This document shows, in pieces, positions 14,683-22,664 of a stretch of 40,399 nt of DNA (its first letter is position 1; the number at the start of each line of letters is the position of its first letter). The translations under genes and the position numbers were made by a program. Origin of the DNA: Parcubacteria group bacterium GW2011_GWA2_47_26 (GTDB lineage: Bacteria; Patescibacteriota; Patescibacteriia; GWA2-47-26); NCBI GenBank assembly GCA_001001705.1, contig LCOG01000012.1, forward strand, positions 1-40,399, in the 5' to 3' direction. Below the pieces are notes generated by a model. The model had not been told where the DNA came from. It was given only the letters and a program-made list of their open reading frames with translations, and did not search any database.

Positions 14683-15318
14683 CTATGGCAGGAAGTGGAA
14701 TGTGTTGAGGATTTGTTGGATTTCTTGCTTTAGCGCCGCCGTTTCTGCGTCGGGCGGAGGTGCTACTATTCCAACATTGTATACACTTATCGAGTAAGCC
14801 ATTCCTTCATGGACAAGATAGACACACTCGCCGTAACGAATACCTCCGCACTTAGCCACACGGCCACGCGCTCCGTCAATTATCATCGCTGTATCAATTT
14901 CGGAATCATCCCTCCCTTCCTCCCACAACTGATCCACGCTCTTGCCCTGTGGATCAAACACGACCACACCGATTGACGCCGGAGCGACTTGAGCAAGAGA
15001 GGTAAAATGTCCCTGACTTTCCGCCAGCAGTTGTTCCAGATCTGGCGCATCCTTGTACAGAGCGCCACCCTCGGTCACTTTCCATGTCGGCGGATACGCA
15101 ATCCTATAGCCACCTTCTTCACTCGTGTACACCCTCCACCCCTCCGGAATCACGGGCCCGCTATCTTGAACTGGCTCGCTTGCGTCAGAGACAGGCTGGC
15201 CTGCGTCTTCCGTCAAAGACGGAGCGCTGGCGTCTTTCTTGCATCCCACGCCAAGCAGCAGAAGCGCCGCCAAAACCAGCAAACCCAGAAACATCACTCG
15301 TCTATTTTTAAGGTGCAT
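14683..15318 (-). CDS. Lipoprotein of unknown function, partner of the M23/MopE protein
   Basis: A 211-residue protein. The start at 15318 is chosen because AAGGAGG lies five bases before it. The signal peptide ends in a lipobox (LLLLGVGC). A low-complexity Ala/Ser/Asp linker follows, then a compact domain of about 150 residues starting at EEGGYRIAYPPTWKVTEG, a form seen in PsbP/Mog1-like lipoproteins (tentative). It ends with a helix (AALKQEIQQILNTFHFLP). It is the first gene of a two-gene unit with the M23/MopE gene. A frameshifted paralogue is at 20897-21548, again just upstream of an M23 paralogue, so the pair moves or duplicates as a unit. Confidence 0.82.
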   Translation of the reverse strand: MHLKNRRVMFLGLLVLAALLLLGVGCKKDASAPSLTEDAGQPVSDASEPVQDSGPVIPEGWRVYTSEEGGYRIAYPPTWKVTEGGALYKDAPDLEQLLAESQGHFTSLAQVAPASIGVVVFDPQGKSVDQLWEEGRDDSEIDTAMIIDGARGRVAKCGGIRYGECVYLVHEGMAYSISVYNVGIVAPPPDAETAALKQEIQQILNTFHFLP

Positions 15319-15433
15319 GGAGTCCTCCTTGGCCGTTTTGGCTTCTCCATTTTGATTGTAACACATAGGTGTGAAAATATAAAATTATAATTTTACTAGC
15401 TTCTAGATTTGAGCTTCTAGATTCATCTTTCAT

Positions 15434-17356
15434 CTATTGCCTCGGCAACTCTACCCCTTTTCCTCCTTCCCCCATCTCTTCCGACGAAAGCGGCGGCGGC
15501 CCGGCTAAAGGCAAAGTGAAAATGAAGGTTGAACCCTTGCCGCGGCCTTTTGATTCAGCCCAAATTCTCCCCCCATGCTTTTCCACAAACATTTTTGCCA
15601 CGTGCAACCCCAAACCGCTACCCTCTATTGGTTCACCATCACGGCGCCGCATATTGCCACCGGCAGCCCTCCTAAACTTTTGAAAAAGCACTGCCAGATC
15701 CTCTGCATCCAACCCAAACCCCGTATCCTTGATGGAAACCCGCACCTCCCCGCTGTCATTGCGAGGAGCCGAGAGCGACATGGCCATCCCCTCTCTTTCT
15801 CCTCCCCTCGCCCCCCCAATGTCATTCAGAGCGGAGCGAAGAATCTCGCGCGTATGCGCGGCATCCACCACCTCACACGCCACCTTAACCGACCCTTTAG
15901 CCGTATACTTAATCGCATTATCAATCAAATTAGTGATAACATGCCTCAACTTCTCCTCATCAAATTTTATCAACGGAATACTCCCTCCCCCGCCTTTCGT
16001 CATTGCGAGTCCCGACTGCTGTCGGGACGTGGTAATCTCTCCTGTTTCTCCTCCCCTTGCCCCCCCAATGTCATTCTGAGCGGAGCGAAGAATCTCGCGC
16101 GCATGCGCGCCATCCGCCGCAAACATCAACCTCAACCCCTTCTCCTTTGCCCGCGGCTGATATTCCTCAACAATATCGCGCACCAACGCGCACAAATCTT
16201 GCTCCTTAAAATTATACTTCATCTTCCCCAGCTCAATCCGTGAAACATTAAGATACTCGCCAATCAAATTAATAAGCCGCGTGGAGCTCTCTAACATTTT
16301 ATTCAACGCCTCCGCCTGCCGTTTATCAGTCAATTTTCCAAAAGTGCCGTCCATCAATGCGCCAATCCCCAGCCGCACAACCGTTAGCGGACTGCGCAAT
16401 TGATGCGAAGCCATAGATAAAAAATCCGTCTTAGCCTGATCTAACTCCTTCAACTTCGCATACGCCACCTCCAATTGATTTTTCAACCGTTCCATCTCCT
16501 CCCGCCGTTTTACTTCATTTATAACGCTACGGACGAGTAATATACCAAAAGAGAGGACGAGTATAAATAGTAATATCCTAAATATAGCCTCCCCCATTGA
16601 CCTGGACAAAAACACCTCTACCCCAACAATGATTATCAGGATTGATGCCAATAATTCTGCCGCGATAATCCGAATATCAAGCAATTGATGCTTGACAATA
16701 GCAGCACTAATAGATAAAACGAAAATAGTAGTAAAAACTGGCCCTAGCCAAATAAACCTCCACTCTTCAAACCATGGTGACGGCAATACTAGGTTAAACA
16801 GTGAACCGAAAATGCCAGGGACTAGCACCCCCCAGAAGATATACCCTAATTGGAGCCGTTCTATTCCCTTGACCTTTCTATATCGATCCCAAATAATCCC
16901 CAACCCCCCAAAAAACGATGAAACAAAATAGATAGCAAAAATAAAATGGGGCATCCTATAAATATTAACCGCCCTACCCCATGTCTCAATCCGTAAAGAC
17001 TCAACCAAAAAATCAGATCCTGCAATTAATAAACTTAGAATTATAGCCAGTAGACCAAGGCCCAACCACAGTGCGGCAGCTATTTTTTTATTAATGAAAA
17101 AATGAACAAAAAACCAAAAAGCTATTCCAATTAAACCAGCTGTGACATAAGCTAAGCGCATCGATAAAAGCGCCGAAACATTATCGCCTGCAAGCTGAAA
17201 ATAGAACAGAGAGAAAGCCCATAGTGCTATAAAGACTGTAAAAAACCAAAAACTAATATGCACTTTATTGCGCCATTGCTTCATTGCAACAAGGAAACCA
17301 ATGGCTACATTTAAAAAACCAACGAATATTAGAACAAGCCCCTGATAGGTAAGCAT
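15434..17356 (-). CDS. Membrane histidine kinase with repeat insertions
   Basis: A 640-residue sensor kinase. Residues of about 1-270 have seven or more membrane helices, of the kind annotated as a histidine-kinase N-terminal 7TM region, then a coiled linker. The HisKA domain has the phosphorylated His in SMASHQLRSPLTVVRLG. The ATP-binding domain has the N box (RHVITNLIDNAIKYT), the G1 box (IKDTGFGLD), the F box (LFQKFRRA) and the G2 box (GSGLGLHVAKMF), so it looks active. Two insertions, with REILRSAQNDIGGARGG and REILRSALNDIGGARGG, lie before the N box and before G1; both come from palindromic repeats. No response regulator gene is adjacent, so the partner is elsewhere. The ligand is unknown. 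Confidence 0.9.
   Translation of the reverse strand: MLTYQGLVLIFVGFLNVAIGFLVAMKQWRNKVHISFWFFTVFIALWAFSLFYFQLAGDNVSALLSMRLAYVTAGLIGIAFWFFVHFFINKKIAAALWLGLGLLAIILSLLIAGSDFLVESLRIETWGRAVNIYRMPHFIFAIYFVSSFFGGLGIIWDRYRKVKGIERLQLGYIFWGVLVPGIFGSLFNLVLPSPWFEEWRFIWLGPVFTTIFVLSISAAIVKHQLLDIRIIAAELLASILIIIVGVEVFLSRSMGEAIFRILLFILVLSFGILLVRSVINEVKRREEMERLKNQLEVAYAKLKELDQAKTDFLSMASHQLRSPLTVVRLGIGALMDGTFGKLTDKRQAEALNKMLESSTRLINLIGEYLNVSRIELGKMKYNFKEQDLCALVRDIVEEYQPRAKEKGLRLMFAADGAHAREILRSAQNDIGGARGGETGEITTSRQQSGLAMTKGGGGSIPLIKFDEEKLRHVITNLIDNAIKYTAKGSVKVACEVVDAAHTREILRSALNDIGGARGGEREGMAMSLSAPRNDSGEVRVSIKDTGFGLDAEDLAVLFQKFRRAAGGNMRRRDGEPIEGSGLGLHVAKMFVEKHGGRIWAESKGRGKGSTFIFTLPLAGPPPLSSEEMGEGGKGVELPRQ
15755..15862. 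repeat. Translated palindromic repeat in the kinase gene (before G1 box)
   Basis: Starts GTCATTGCGAGGAGCC, continues with a CT-rich stretch and CCCCCCCAATGTCATTC, then GAGCGGAGCGAAGAATCTCG. The second half repeats almost exactly in 15998-16110. Confidence 0.85.
15998..16110. repeat. Translated palindromic repeat in the kinase gene (before N box)
   Basis: CGTCATTGCGAG, a small hairpin GTCCCGAC/GTCGGGAC, a CT-rich part, then CCCCCCAATGTCATTCTGAG and GAAGAATCTCGCGCGCATGC. A close relative of 15755-15862, so one gene holds two copies of the composite element. Confidence 0.85.
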
Positions 17357-17437
17357 AAATAAAAACTGAGAGGACTAACGCATGATACTTATGTATTATA
17401 CCATGCATCAGACCCCTCTGTCTCCTCTCCGAACTCG

Positions 17438-18487
17438 TTAGAGCCGGACGAGTGCGCCTCCCATCATCATCCCGGCTCCCACCCAGAGAAAGCACAGGGA
17501 ATCGCCGCCCTTGACGCGTCCAGCCCTACGGTCTTCATCCAGGAGAATGAGGGTTGACGCAGCCGAGGTGTTCCCGTAGTCGACGATGTTCACGGGGATA
17601 CGATCAAGAGGAATACCAGCATGATGCGCAAACCCCTCCACAAACCATCGATTCGCCTGGTGGATATATACCCGGTCAAGACGCGCCCTCTTTTCCGGGC
17701 TACCCAAACCCAGTCGTTCTACATTGTGTGACATCGCGGGCTGAAACTGCACCGCAACATCACGAGCGTCCATCATGTAAAGGTGTTCAGCCACATTGTC
17801 AGCCGTGGTCGGGTTGAGAACCCCTCCCGCTGGATAATCCACCAACGGATGGGTTCCATCAACCTCGTAGAAACACTCTTGGATTCCTGTATTAAGCTCT
17901 GCGGTGGCTTGCAGCACCATCGCCCCAGCCCCGTCAGCAAAAACAACTGCTGACAGCCAGTGCTTCTTTTCTACATATCGCCTCCAGTCCACAAAAAACG
18001 GGGACGGGGTGTTGCTTGCGACGATAAGAGCACGTCTAGTGGGTTGAGACGCTGCCTGCAAGTAAGTACAGGCCATCTCAATGCCCTTGGCAATACCAGC
18101 ACACCCAGAATCAATGTGCTCCACGCGTGCATGGCAACCGAGACCAAGCCGTCGATGCAACTCGATCGCAGAGTACATGAAGTGTAGCTTATCCGGAGTG
18201 CAAGAAATATGGACGAGATGATCTATCGCGCCACCCTCGAGATTTGCATCCTCGAGAGCGCGACGCGCCGCCTGTTCGGCCAGGTCAGTATCCGAAAAGG
18301 CGCGCTCCGGCTTACGACCGGTACTAAAATCGAAGTTCAGGCGACGGCGTTTGATGCCACACTTCTCCTGTAACCAACTACCCGGTTTGTTTATGCCAAG
18401 CTCGTGAAAGAGTGTATCGTTGTTCACGATCTCGGGCGGCAAAAAACTGCCAGTACCAATGATCTGTCCCCTCACCGCTCCGTTCAT
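17438..18487 (-). CDS. 3-oxoacyl-ACP synthase III-like thiolase-fold enzyme
   Basis: A 349-residue protein with the complete KAS III triad: Cys in HIDSGCAGIAKG, His in VYIHQANRWFVEG, and Asn in VDYGNTSAASTLILLDE. The C-terminal FLWVGAGMMMGGALVRL is the glycine-rich end of the fold. FabH starts fatty acid synthesis by condensing an acyl-CoA with malonyl-ACP; related enzymes make quinolones, polyketides or other acyl products. No other fatty-acid or polyketide gene lies nearby. Start at 18487: AGGAGAGG precedes it at good spacing. The gene is GC-richer than its surroundings, which together with its solitary position suggests acquisition by transfer (inference). Confidence 0.88.
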   Translation of the reverse strand: MNGAVRGQIIGTGSFLPPEIVNNDTLFHELGINKPGSWLQEKCGIKRRRLNFDFSTGRKPERAFSDTDLAEQAARRALEDANLEGGAIDHLVHISCTPDKLHFMYSAIELHRRLGLGCHARVEHIDSGCAGIAKGIEMACTYLQAASQPTRRALIVASNTPSPFFVDWRRYVEKKHWLSAVVFADGAGAMVLQATAELNTGIQECFYEVDGTHPLVDYPAGGVLNPTTADNVAEHLYMMDARDVAVQFQPAMSHNVERLGLGSPEKRARLDRVYIHQANRWFVEGFAHHAGIPLDRIPVNIVDYGNTSAASTLILLDEDRRAGRVKGGDSLCFLWVGAGMMMGGALVRL

Positions 18488-18677
18488 GATCCTCTCCTCT
18501 CGTAGGGTTTTAGGAACGCCTCCATTTCTTAAGTACACCACAAAAAACGCCTTTTGTCAAATTTCGCCCCACTTTTGTCCCGTTTTTTGTTTTCTTGCTC
18601 CTCTATGTTCGGTATGGCGGCCTCGCCATTCACCAACCCCGAAATCCTTCAGAGCAGGCATCGCCAACAAGCAAAAA

Positions 18678-18711
18678 CGCGCAAAATCCTACGATCGTAG
18701 AATTTTGCGCG
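18678..18711. repeat. Palindrome (CGCAAAATCCTACGATCG family), copy 2
   Basis: Half-site CGCGCAAAATCCTACGA with its reverse complement, one mismatched pair (GGATTTT became GAATTTT). It lies between the KAS III-like and PaaX-like genes; the rest of that roughly 295-base gap holds nothing recognisable. Confidence 0.92.
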
Positions 18712-18783
18712 CGAGTCTTTCTTTTCCTGCTATCCCCTTTTTTACTTCTACCATAATTTGAACTCGTATCACAGCTCGTCTTA

Positions 18784-19383
18784 TCACTCTTGTTTTAATT
18801 TATAATGCCTTTCAAGTTCCTGGCATTCCCCCATTTCATCAACCCGAACAAAACGAACAAATGGCAACAATTTTGCATGCGTAAGATAAAGAATCAGTTC
18901 GCGTGGAACCTCATGCGGATACACATATACACTTTTCTGTAAACGACAAAACCCTGCTTTACGCAGTGCCTCGCGAATTAAATCACGTTCTTTGCGTCCC
19001 TGTTCTGGAATATCAAAAAGCGCCATGCGCCAGCGTCCATCCCAAGAACGCTTTTGAACAGGCGTACATTTAGCAAGTTTTCTGCACAATATTTCCACTT
19101 TCCCTTTCTTGGTCAATTTCAAAAATTTCTTTCCCTGCTTTTCAGCATTCTCAATCCATCCTCGATCTTTCAATCGGCGAATCTCCTGCTCAAAGCGGTG
19201 ACGCGGAATATGTTTTGGCCATCCATCAATCCGTCGCAAATGCGCATATGGGGTTTCAATGCCAGGCATCATCTCAATCATCTCCCCTAAAAATTCAAGC
19301 AGCCAACGTCCAGCAGTAACCCCGACAACTCCCACTTTCTTTAAACGTAAACTCTTGGCTTTATATTTGCTTACCCTAGCCAT
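18784..19383 (-). CDS. PaaX-like winged-helix / Cas2-like-fold protein
   Basis: A 199-residue protein. Residues of about 10-100 look like a winged helix (HRFEQEIRRLKDRGWIENAE, then a beta-wing KFLKLTKKGK). Residues of about 110-199 have the pattern WDGRWRMALFDIPEQGRKERDLIREAL and LQKSVYVYPHEV, typical of the ferredoxin-like C-terminal domain of PaaX-family proteins that resembles Cas2. There is no CRISPR array or cas gene in the window, so I read it as a transcriptional regulator rather than Cas2. Its target is unknown. Confidence 0.8.
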   Translation of the reverse strand: MARVSKYKAKSLRLKKVGVVGVTAGRWLLEFLGEMIEMMPGIETPYAHLRRIDGWPKHIPRHRFEQEIRRLKDRGWIENAEKQGKKFLKLTKKGKVEILCRKLAKCTPVQKRSWDGRWRMALFDIPEQGRKERDLIREALRKAGFCRLQKSVYVYPHEVPRELILYLTHAKLLPFVRFVRVDEMGECQELERHYKLKQE

Positions 19384-19490
19384 ATTTTAAAATAATGTAA
19401 AACTAATAAGTGGTAAAATTTTTAGTGAATGACCTCCCGCGATAGGAGCCGCGGGGCTAGACGCTAAACTAGTATAGCATGCCCTATCAC

Positions 19491-19526
19491 GCGCGCAAAA
19501 TCCTACGATCGTAGGATTTTGCGCGC
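19491..19526. repeat. 36-bp perfect palindrome (CGCAAAATCCTACGATCG family), copy 3
   Basis: Half-site GCGCGCAAAATCCTACGA followed directly by its reverse complement. It lies in the divergent gap between the PaaX-like gene and the coiled-coil gene. Confidence 0.95.
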
Positions 19527-19579
19527 TAATGGCCATTCGACAAATATGCAACGCAAATTAGATGATTAAATATGAAACA

Positions 19580-19607
19580 TTGACAAAAATAGTGCTTCTG
19601 TTAAAGT
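19580..19607 (+). promoter_or_regulatory. Candidate promoter of the coiled-coil gene
   Basis: TTGACA (19580-19585) and TAAAGT (19602-19607), 16 bases apart, about 53 bases before the ATG at 19660. Confidence 0.4.
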
Positions 19608-19659
19608 AAAGAATCATTCAGCGACTTAATTAATTTAACACTTAATTCACTCAATAAAT

Positions 19660-20556
19660 ATGCCCAATCTGCCATCACGGAGGACGAAAACCGAACTTCT
19701 GGAAGAATATAACAAACTTTTAGCCCAGCATGAAGATCTCCGGCGTACTGCGCAATTAGTGAGTGATCCACAAAGTGTGGCGCTTATTTCCAAGGTCGAA
19801 GGATATACCATGGATCAACTCACTCACTCCATCACTGATCTCAAATCCAGTGTCAATGCAACGCTGAACGAATTAGCCGATAAACTTATTGCGGAAGCGC
19901 AAAAATTCAGCGAGATACAAAAAGCTATTGAGGTCGCCAAGAAAAACCTTGAGCTCAATTATCACGTCCAAGTTGCCGCTGATACACTTGACCGTCTGAT
20001 TGCCGACCATAAAACGCAGTCAGCCACGTTTCAAGATGAAATTTCGGCAAAGCGGCGCGACTGGACACGCGAGCAGGAAGAACGCGACTACACCCTAACG
20101 GTTGCGGCGCGCCGCGGCCAGGAAGAATTTGAAGAAAAAAGGGGTAAACAGGATCGTCTGTTTAAGGAGCGCGAGGAAGCACTGACGCATCAAGAAACAG
20201 AGATGGCGCAATTGCACGCGCAAACGCAAAATTTCCCAAACCAACTTGAACGAGCGCTCGCACAGCGTGAACAAGACTTATCCAAACGCATGCGTACGGA
20301 ATTTGATGCGCAAATGGCAAGCGCGAAAAAAGACTGGGACGCGCAAAAAAATATTTTCGAGATGCGTATTGGAAACCTTGAAGAGCGCATCAAGATGCAG
20401 CAAAATGAAGCAGGCGCCCTTAAAGGCGAACTTGAACGCGCCAACAAACGCGTGCAGGAGCTTGCTATTAAAATTATTGAGAGCGGATCGCGTACTGCCG
20501 CAAGGCTGGAAGAGGCGAGCACTAGTCAATCTGCTGAAACTAAACAAAGTTCTTAG
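19660..20556 (+). CDS. Long coiled-coil protein of unknown function
   Basis: A 298-residue, very charged protein that is helical almost throughout, with heptad-like spacing from about residue 10 to 280 (for example LLEEYNKLLAQHEDLRR and LEERIKMQQNEAGALKGELE). There is no signal peptide, membrane segment or enzymatic motif, so it is probably cytoplasmic. The tail is Ser/Thr/Gln-rich. Similar SMC- or myosin-like annotations reflect the coiled coil only. It is flanked by unrelated minus-strand genes and is probably monocistronic. No Shine-Dalgarno sequence is visible. Confidence 0.75.
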   Translation: MPNLPSRRTKTELLEEYNKLLAQHEDLRRTAQLVSDPQSVALISKVEGYTMDQLTHSITDLKSSVNATLNELADKLIAEAQKFSEIQKAIEVAKKNLELNYHVQVAADTLDRLIADHKTQSATFQDEISAKRRDWTREQEERDYTLTVAARRGQEEFEEKRGKQDRLFKEREEALTHQETEMAQLHAQTQNFPNQLERALAQREQDLSKRMRTEFDAQMASAKKDWDAQKNIFEMRIGNLEERIKMQQNEAGALKGELERANKRVQELAIKIIESGSRTAARLEEASTSQSAETKQSS

Positions 20557-20567
20557 ACAAAACACTA

Positions 20568-20885
20568 TCAACTATCTAAACACTGTACTAATAGCGAAAT
20601 GAACTTGCTACCATCATCGAGCATGTGCTCAATGATTATTACCATGCCGAAATTGCAGTGCGCGCCACTTGCCTCTGCAGTCAGTACCCAACCGTCAGTG
20701 ATTGCGTAGACCGCTGTAAGCGGCGAAGCAGTGTGATCTTCACCTAGATGTCGAGAGCTACAGCACCCAAACACACGGCCTTGATAAGAACCGTGAGCGT
20801 ATTTATCCAGGGGATACTGCACCTGAAGCGCAAAAGCGCGAGAAGGAATCAGCCACAACACACACAGCAAGAAACTATGTCTCAC
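20568..20885 (-). pseudogene. Truncated copy of the M23/MopE gene
   Basis: A 105-residue frame whose first 90 residues match the start of the 12772-14670 protein (signal peptide, VQYPL, YQGRVFGCC, RHLGEDH, SGAHCNFGMVIIIEH, LDDG). It stops just where the first copy continues into the SLYGHLS motif; the second catalytic motif and all MopE repeats are lost. The last residues (VQCLDS) are unrelated sequence. It keeps its place 11 bases after the lipoprotein paralogue, so a two-gene unit was duplicated and then eroded. Confidence 0.85.
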
Positions 20886-20896
20886 GGCTCTCCTCC

Positions 20897-21548
20897 CTAT
20901 TGCAAGAAGGTGAAGGCGTTGATGATTTGTTCGATCTCTGCCCTGACAGAGGGATCACCAACCACCAAACCCTGTTTATACATGTTTATAGAATATGCTC
21001 TACCCCCATGAAGCACAGAGATACACTCTTCGTACTGAATCCCCGTACAAATGCCGAGTCTCCCGCGTTCACCAGCAATGTTCATCTCCCGATCAATATC
21101 CCCACCGTAACCGCCAGCGTCTTCCCACAACTGATCAACGTTCTTGCCCTGCGGATCAAACACGGTCACGCCAATTGACGCAGGCGCGACTTGGGCTATG
21201 GAGGTAAAGTGCCCCTGACTTTCAACAAGAAGCTGTTCCAGATTGGGGGCATCTCTATAAATGGCGCTACCGTACATGTCACTATCAGTCGTTGCTTTCC
21301 ATGTCGGCGGATACGCTATTTGGTAGCCCTCTTGCCAATCCACATACCACTGCCACCCCCCCCGGGGGAATAATCTCCGGCCCGCTACCTTCTACAGGCG
21401 GACTTGCATCAGAGACGGCCGGAACACTGGCATCTTCCACTAAAGGCGGCGCACTCGCTTCTTCCCTCTTACATCCCGCGCCAAGAAGCAGAAGCACTGC
21501 CAAAACCAACAAACCCAGAAACATCACTCGTCTATTTTCAAAGTGCAT
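20897..21548 (-). pseudogene. Frameshifted copy of the lipoprotein gene
   Basis: The start at 21548 has the same AAGGAG ribosome site and the same N-terminus (NRRVMFLGLLVLA, lipobox LLLLGAGC) as the 14683-15318 lipoprotein. The frame continues to GSGPEIIPPGG and is lost in a C9/G5 run at about 21357-21370. The rest (EGYQIAYPPTWKATT to IINAFTFLQ, stop at 20897) is intact in another frame. One indel in the homopolymer separates the halves, so it may be a pseudogene, a phase-variable gene or a sequencing error. Confidence 0.8.
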
Positions 21549-21620
21549 GGAGTTCTCCTTGATTCCATTTCCTCCATTTTTATGATACCACATAGAAAAA
21601 AATCTAGCTAGCTCTTTTTT

Positions 21621-21667
21621 GCCAAAATTTCTCAACATATACGTCGTATATGCTTCAAAATTTTGGC
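21621..21667. repeat. Long AT-rich hairpin
   Basis: Outer arms GCCAAAATTT and AAATTTTGGC and inner arms CATATAC/GTATATG around GTC. GAAAATTTTGC after it on the plus strand extends the pattern. No T run fits a terminator. It lies in the gap between the lipoprotein paralogue and hepT. Confidence 0.75.
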
Positions 21668-21728
21668 TTCGCCTCGCTCAAAATCTGAAAATTTTGCTAC
21701 AAACATTATTAAGCAACAGGTCTAATGA

Positions 21729-22169
21729 TCAAGCTCGCGCTTTTAGCTTGAGATACTCATCAATATATTTTAAATACTCATGATACTGGCTCAAGCCAGC
21801 CTTCATATCCTCAATCATTTTTTTCTTCAAAACTTCCTCATATTTATGAACCAATTTATTCCGAAGTCCTACCGAATTTGCGATGCGTAAGGCAAATTCA
21901 TACGGCAACACGTTACGTTCTCCTAAAACAATAAACATATTACGGTAGTCATCAGGCACAGAAATATTCTCTACTAAAATAAGGTGAACATTGATATCAA
22001 TTGCTGTATCCACAGTAAGTTGAAAAAGACGCTCAATCGCATGCAAAATCGTATGATCGCCGATAATTGCGACTGTATTGCGTGAAAGATGTGTTCCAAG
22101 CTCCTGCAAATATTCCCGCACGGCATGCATTTTATTCTCTATCAGAGTTTGATTAAGTGTGGCTGACAT
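21729..22169 (-). CDS. HepT-like toxin (HEPN domain, DUF86 type)
   Basis: A 146-residue all-helical protein with the HEPN RNase motif Rx4HxY as RNKLVHKYEEV near residue 105. HepT toxins cleave RNA and are silenced by their partner nucleotidyltransferase MntA, which AMPylates the Tyr of this motif in characterised systems. The gene overlaps the partner gene upstream by 17 bases, the usual arrangement. The pair may work as a toxin-antitoxin or phage-defence module; function here is inferred from the family. Confidence 0.88.
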   Translation of the reverse strand: MSATLNQTLIENKMHAVREYLQELGTHLSRNTVAIIGDHTILHAIERLFQLTVDTAIDINVHLILVENISVPDDYRNMFIVLGERNVLPYEFALRIANSVGLRNKLVHKYEEVLKKKMIEDMKAGLSQYHEYLKYIDEYLKLKARA

Positions 22170-22572
22170 AAGGTGTACTAAGAAAATCTTTTAGTTGCTG
22201 CCGCTTCAGCCTGAAAATTAATCCGGCGTCTAGATAAGCGCGAATAGCTCCTATCTGAAAATAACTAAATAGCTGAGGTGATTCCTCAAATAAGACTTTG
22301 CCATTCACAGCTATCTCTTTGGCTAGCAACGGCTGAACATGAGCAAGGTTAACGATCTCGACATCACTGCGGCTAAATAAACGGCCAAATTCGCTGCTAA
22401 GATTAGCTTCGCCTGCAAGTGTCAGCGCTTTTTTTGCTTTCACGGCAATATCAATGTCGCTGTGTTTATGGGTTGTGCCTGTAGCGGTTGAACCAAAAAG
22501 TACAGCCAAAGAAAGGCCATAGCGATCAGCTATATCCCTAAGCTCGTTTTTCTGTGCAGAAGTTAGTTCCAT
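22153..22572 (-). CDS. MntA-like nucleotidyltransferase antitoxin
   Basis: A 139-residue minimal nucleotidyltransferase with the motif GSx10DxD (GSTATGTTHKHSDIDIAV, near residues 27-44) and a third acidic residue in the SDVEIVNL strand. Partner of the HepT-like gene that follows it with an overlap. In studied examples MntA transfers AMP to HepT and so neutralises it. Confidence 0.88.
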   Translation of the reverse strand: MELTSAQKNELRDIADRYGLSLAVLFGSTATGTTHKHSDIDIAVKAKKALTLAGEANLSSEFGRLFSRSDVEIVNLAHVQPLLAKEIAVNGKVLFEESPQLFSYFQIGAIRAYLDAGLIFRLKRQQLKDFLSTPYVSHT

Positions 22573-22598
22573 ATTTTTGGGGCATTAGAAGTGTACCA

Positions 22599-22628
22599 TA
22601 AACAAACGCCGCACGCAAAGCGCACGGC
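22599..22628 (-). terminator. Probable terminator of the kelch lipoprotein gene
   Basis: On the minus strand CCGTGCGC pairs with GCGTGCGG (two wobble pairs) around TTT, then CGTTTGTTTATG. It lies about 40 bases after the stop at 22665. The T tract is weak. Confidence 0.5.
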
Positions 22629-22664
22629 AGAAAGAGAAAAAGAGAAAGAGCCATTGTATTTGTA

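Noticed and set aside
18784-19383. Cas2 and therefore a CRISPR system
   Set aside because: The Cas2-like half belongs to a PaaX-type two-domain protein; no spacer-repeat array or other cas gene is present.
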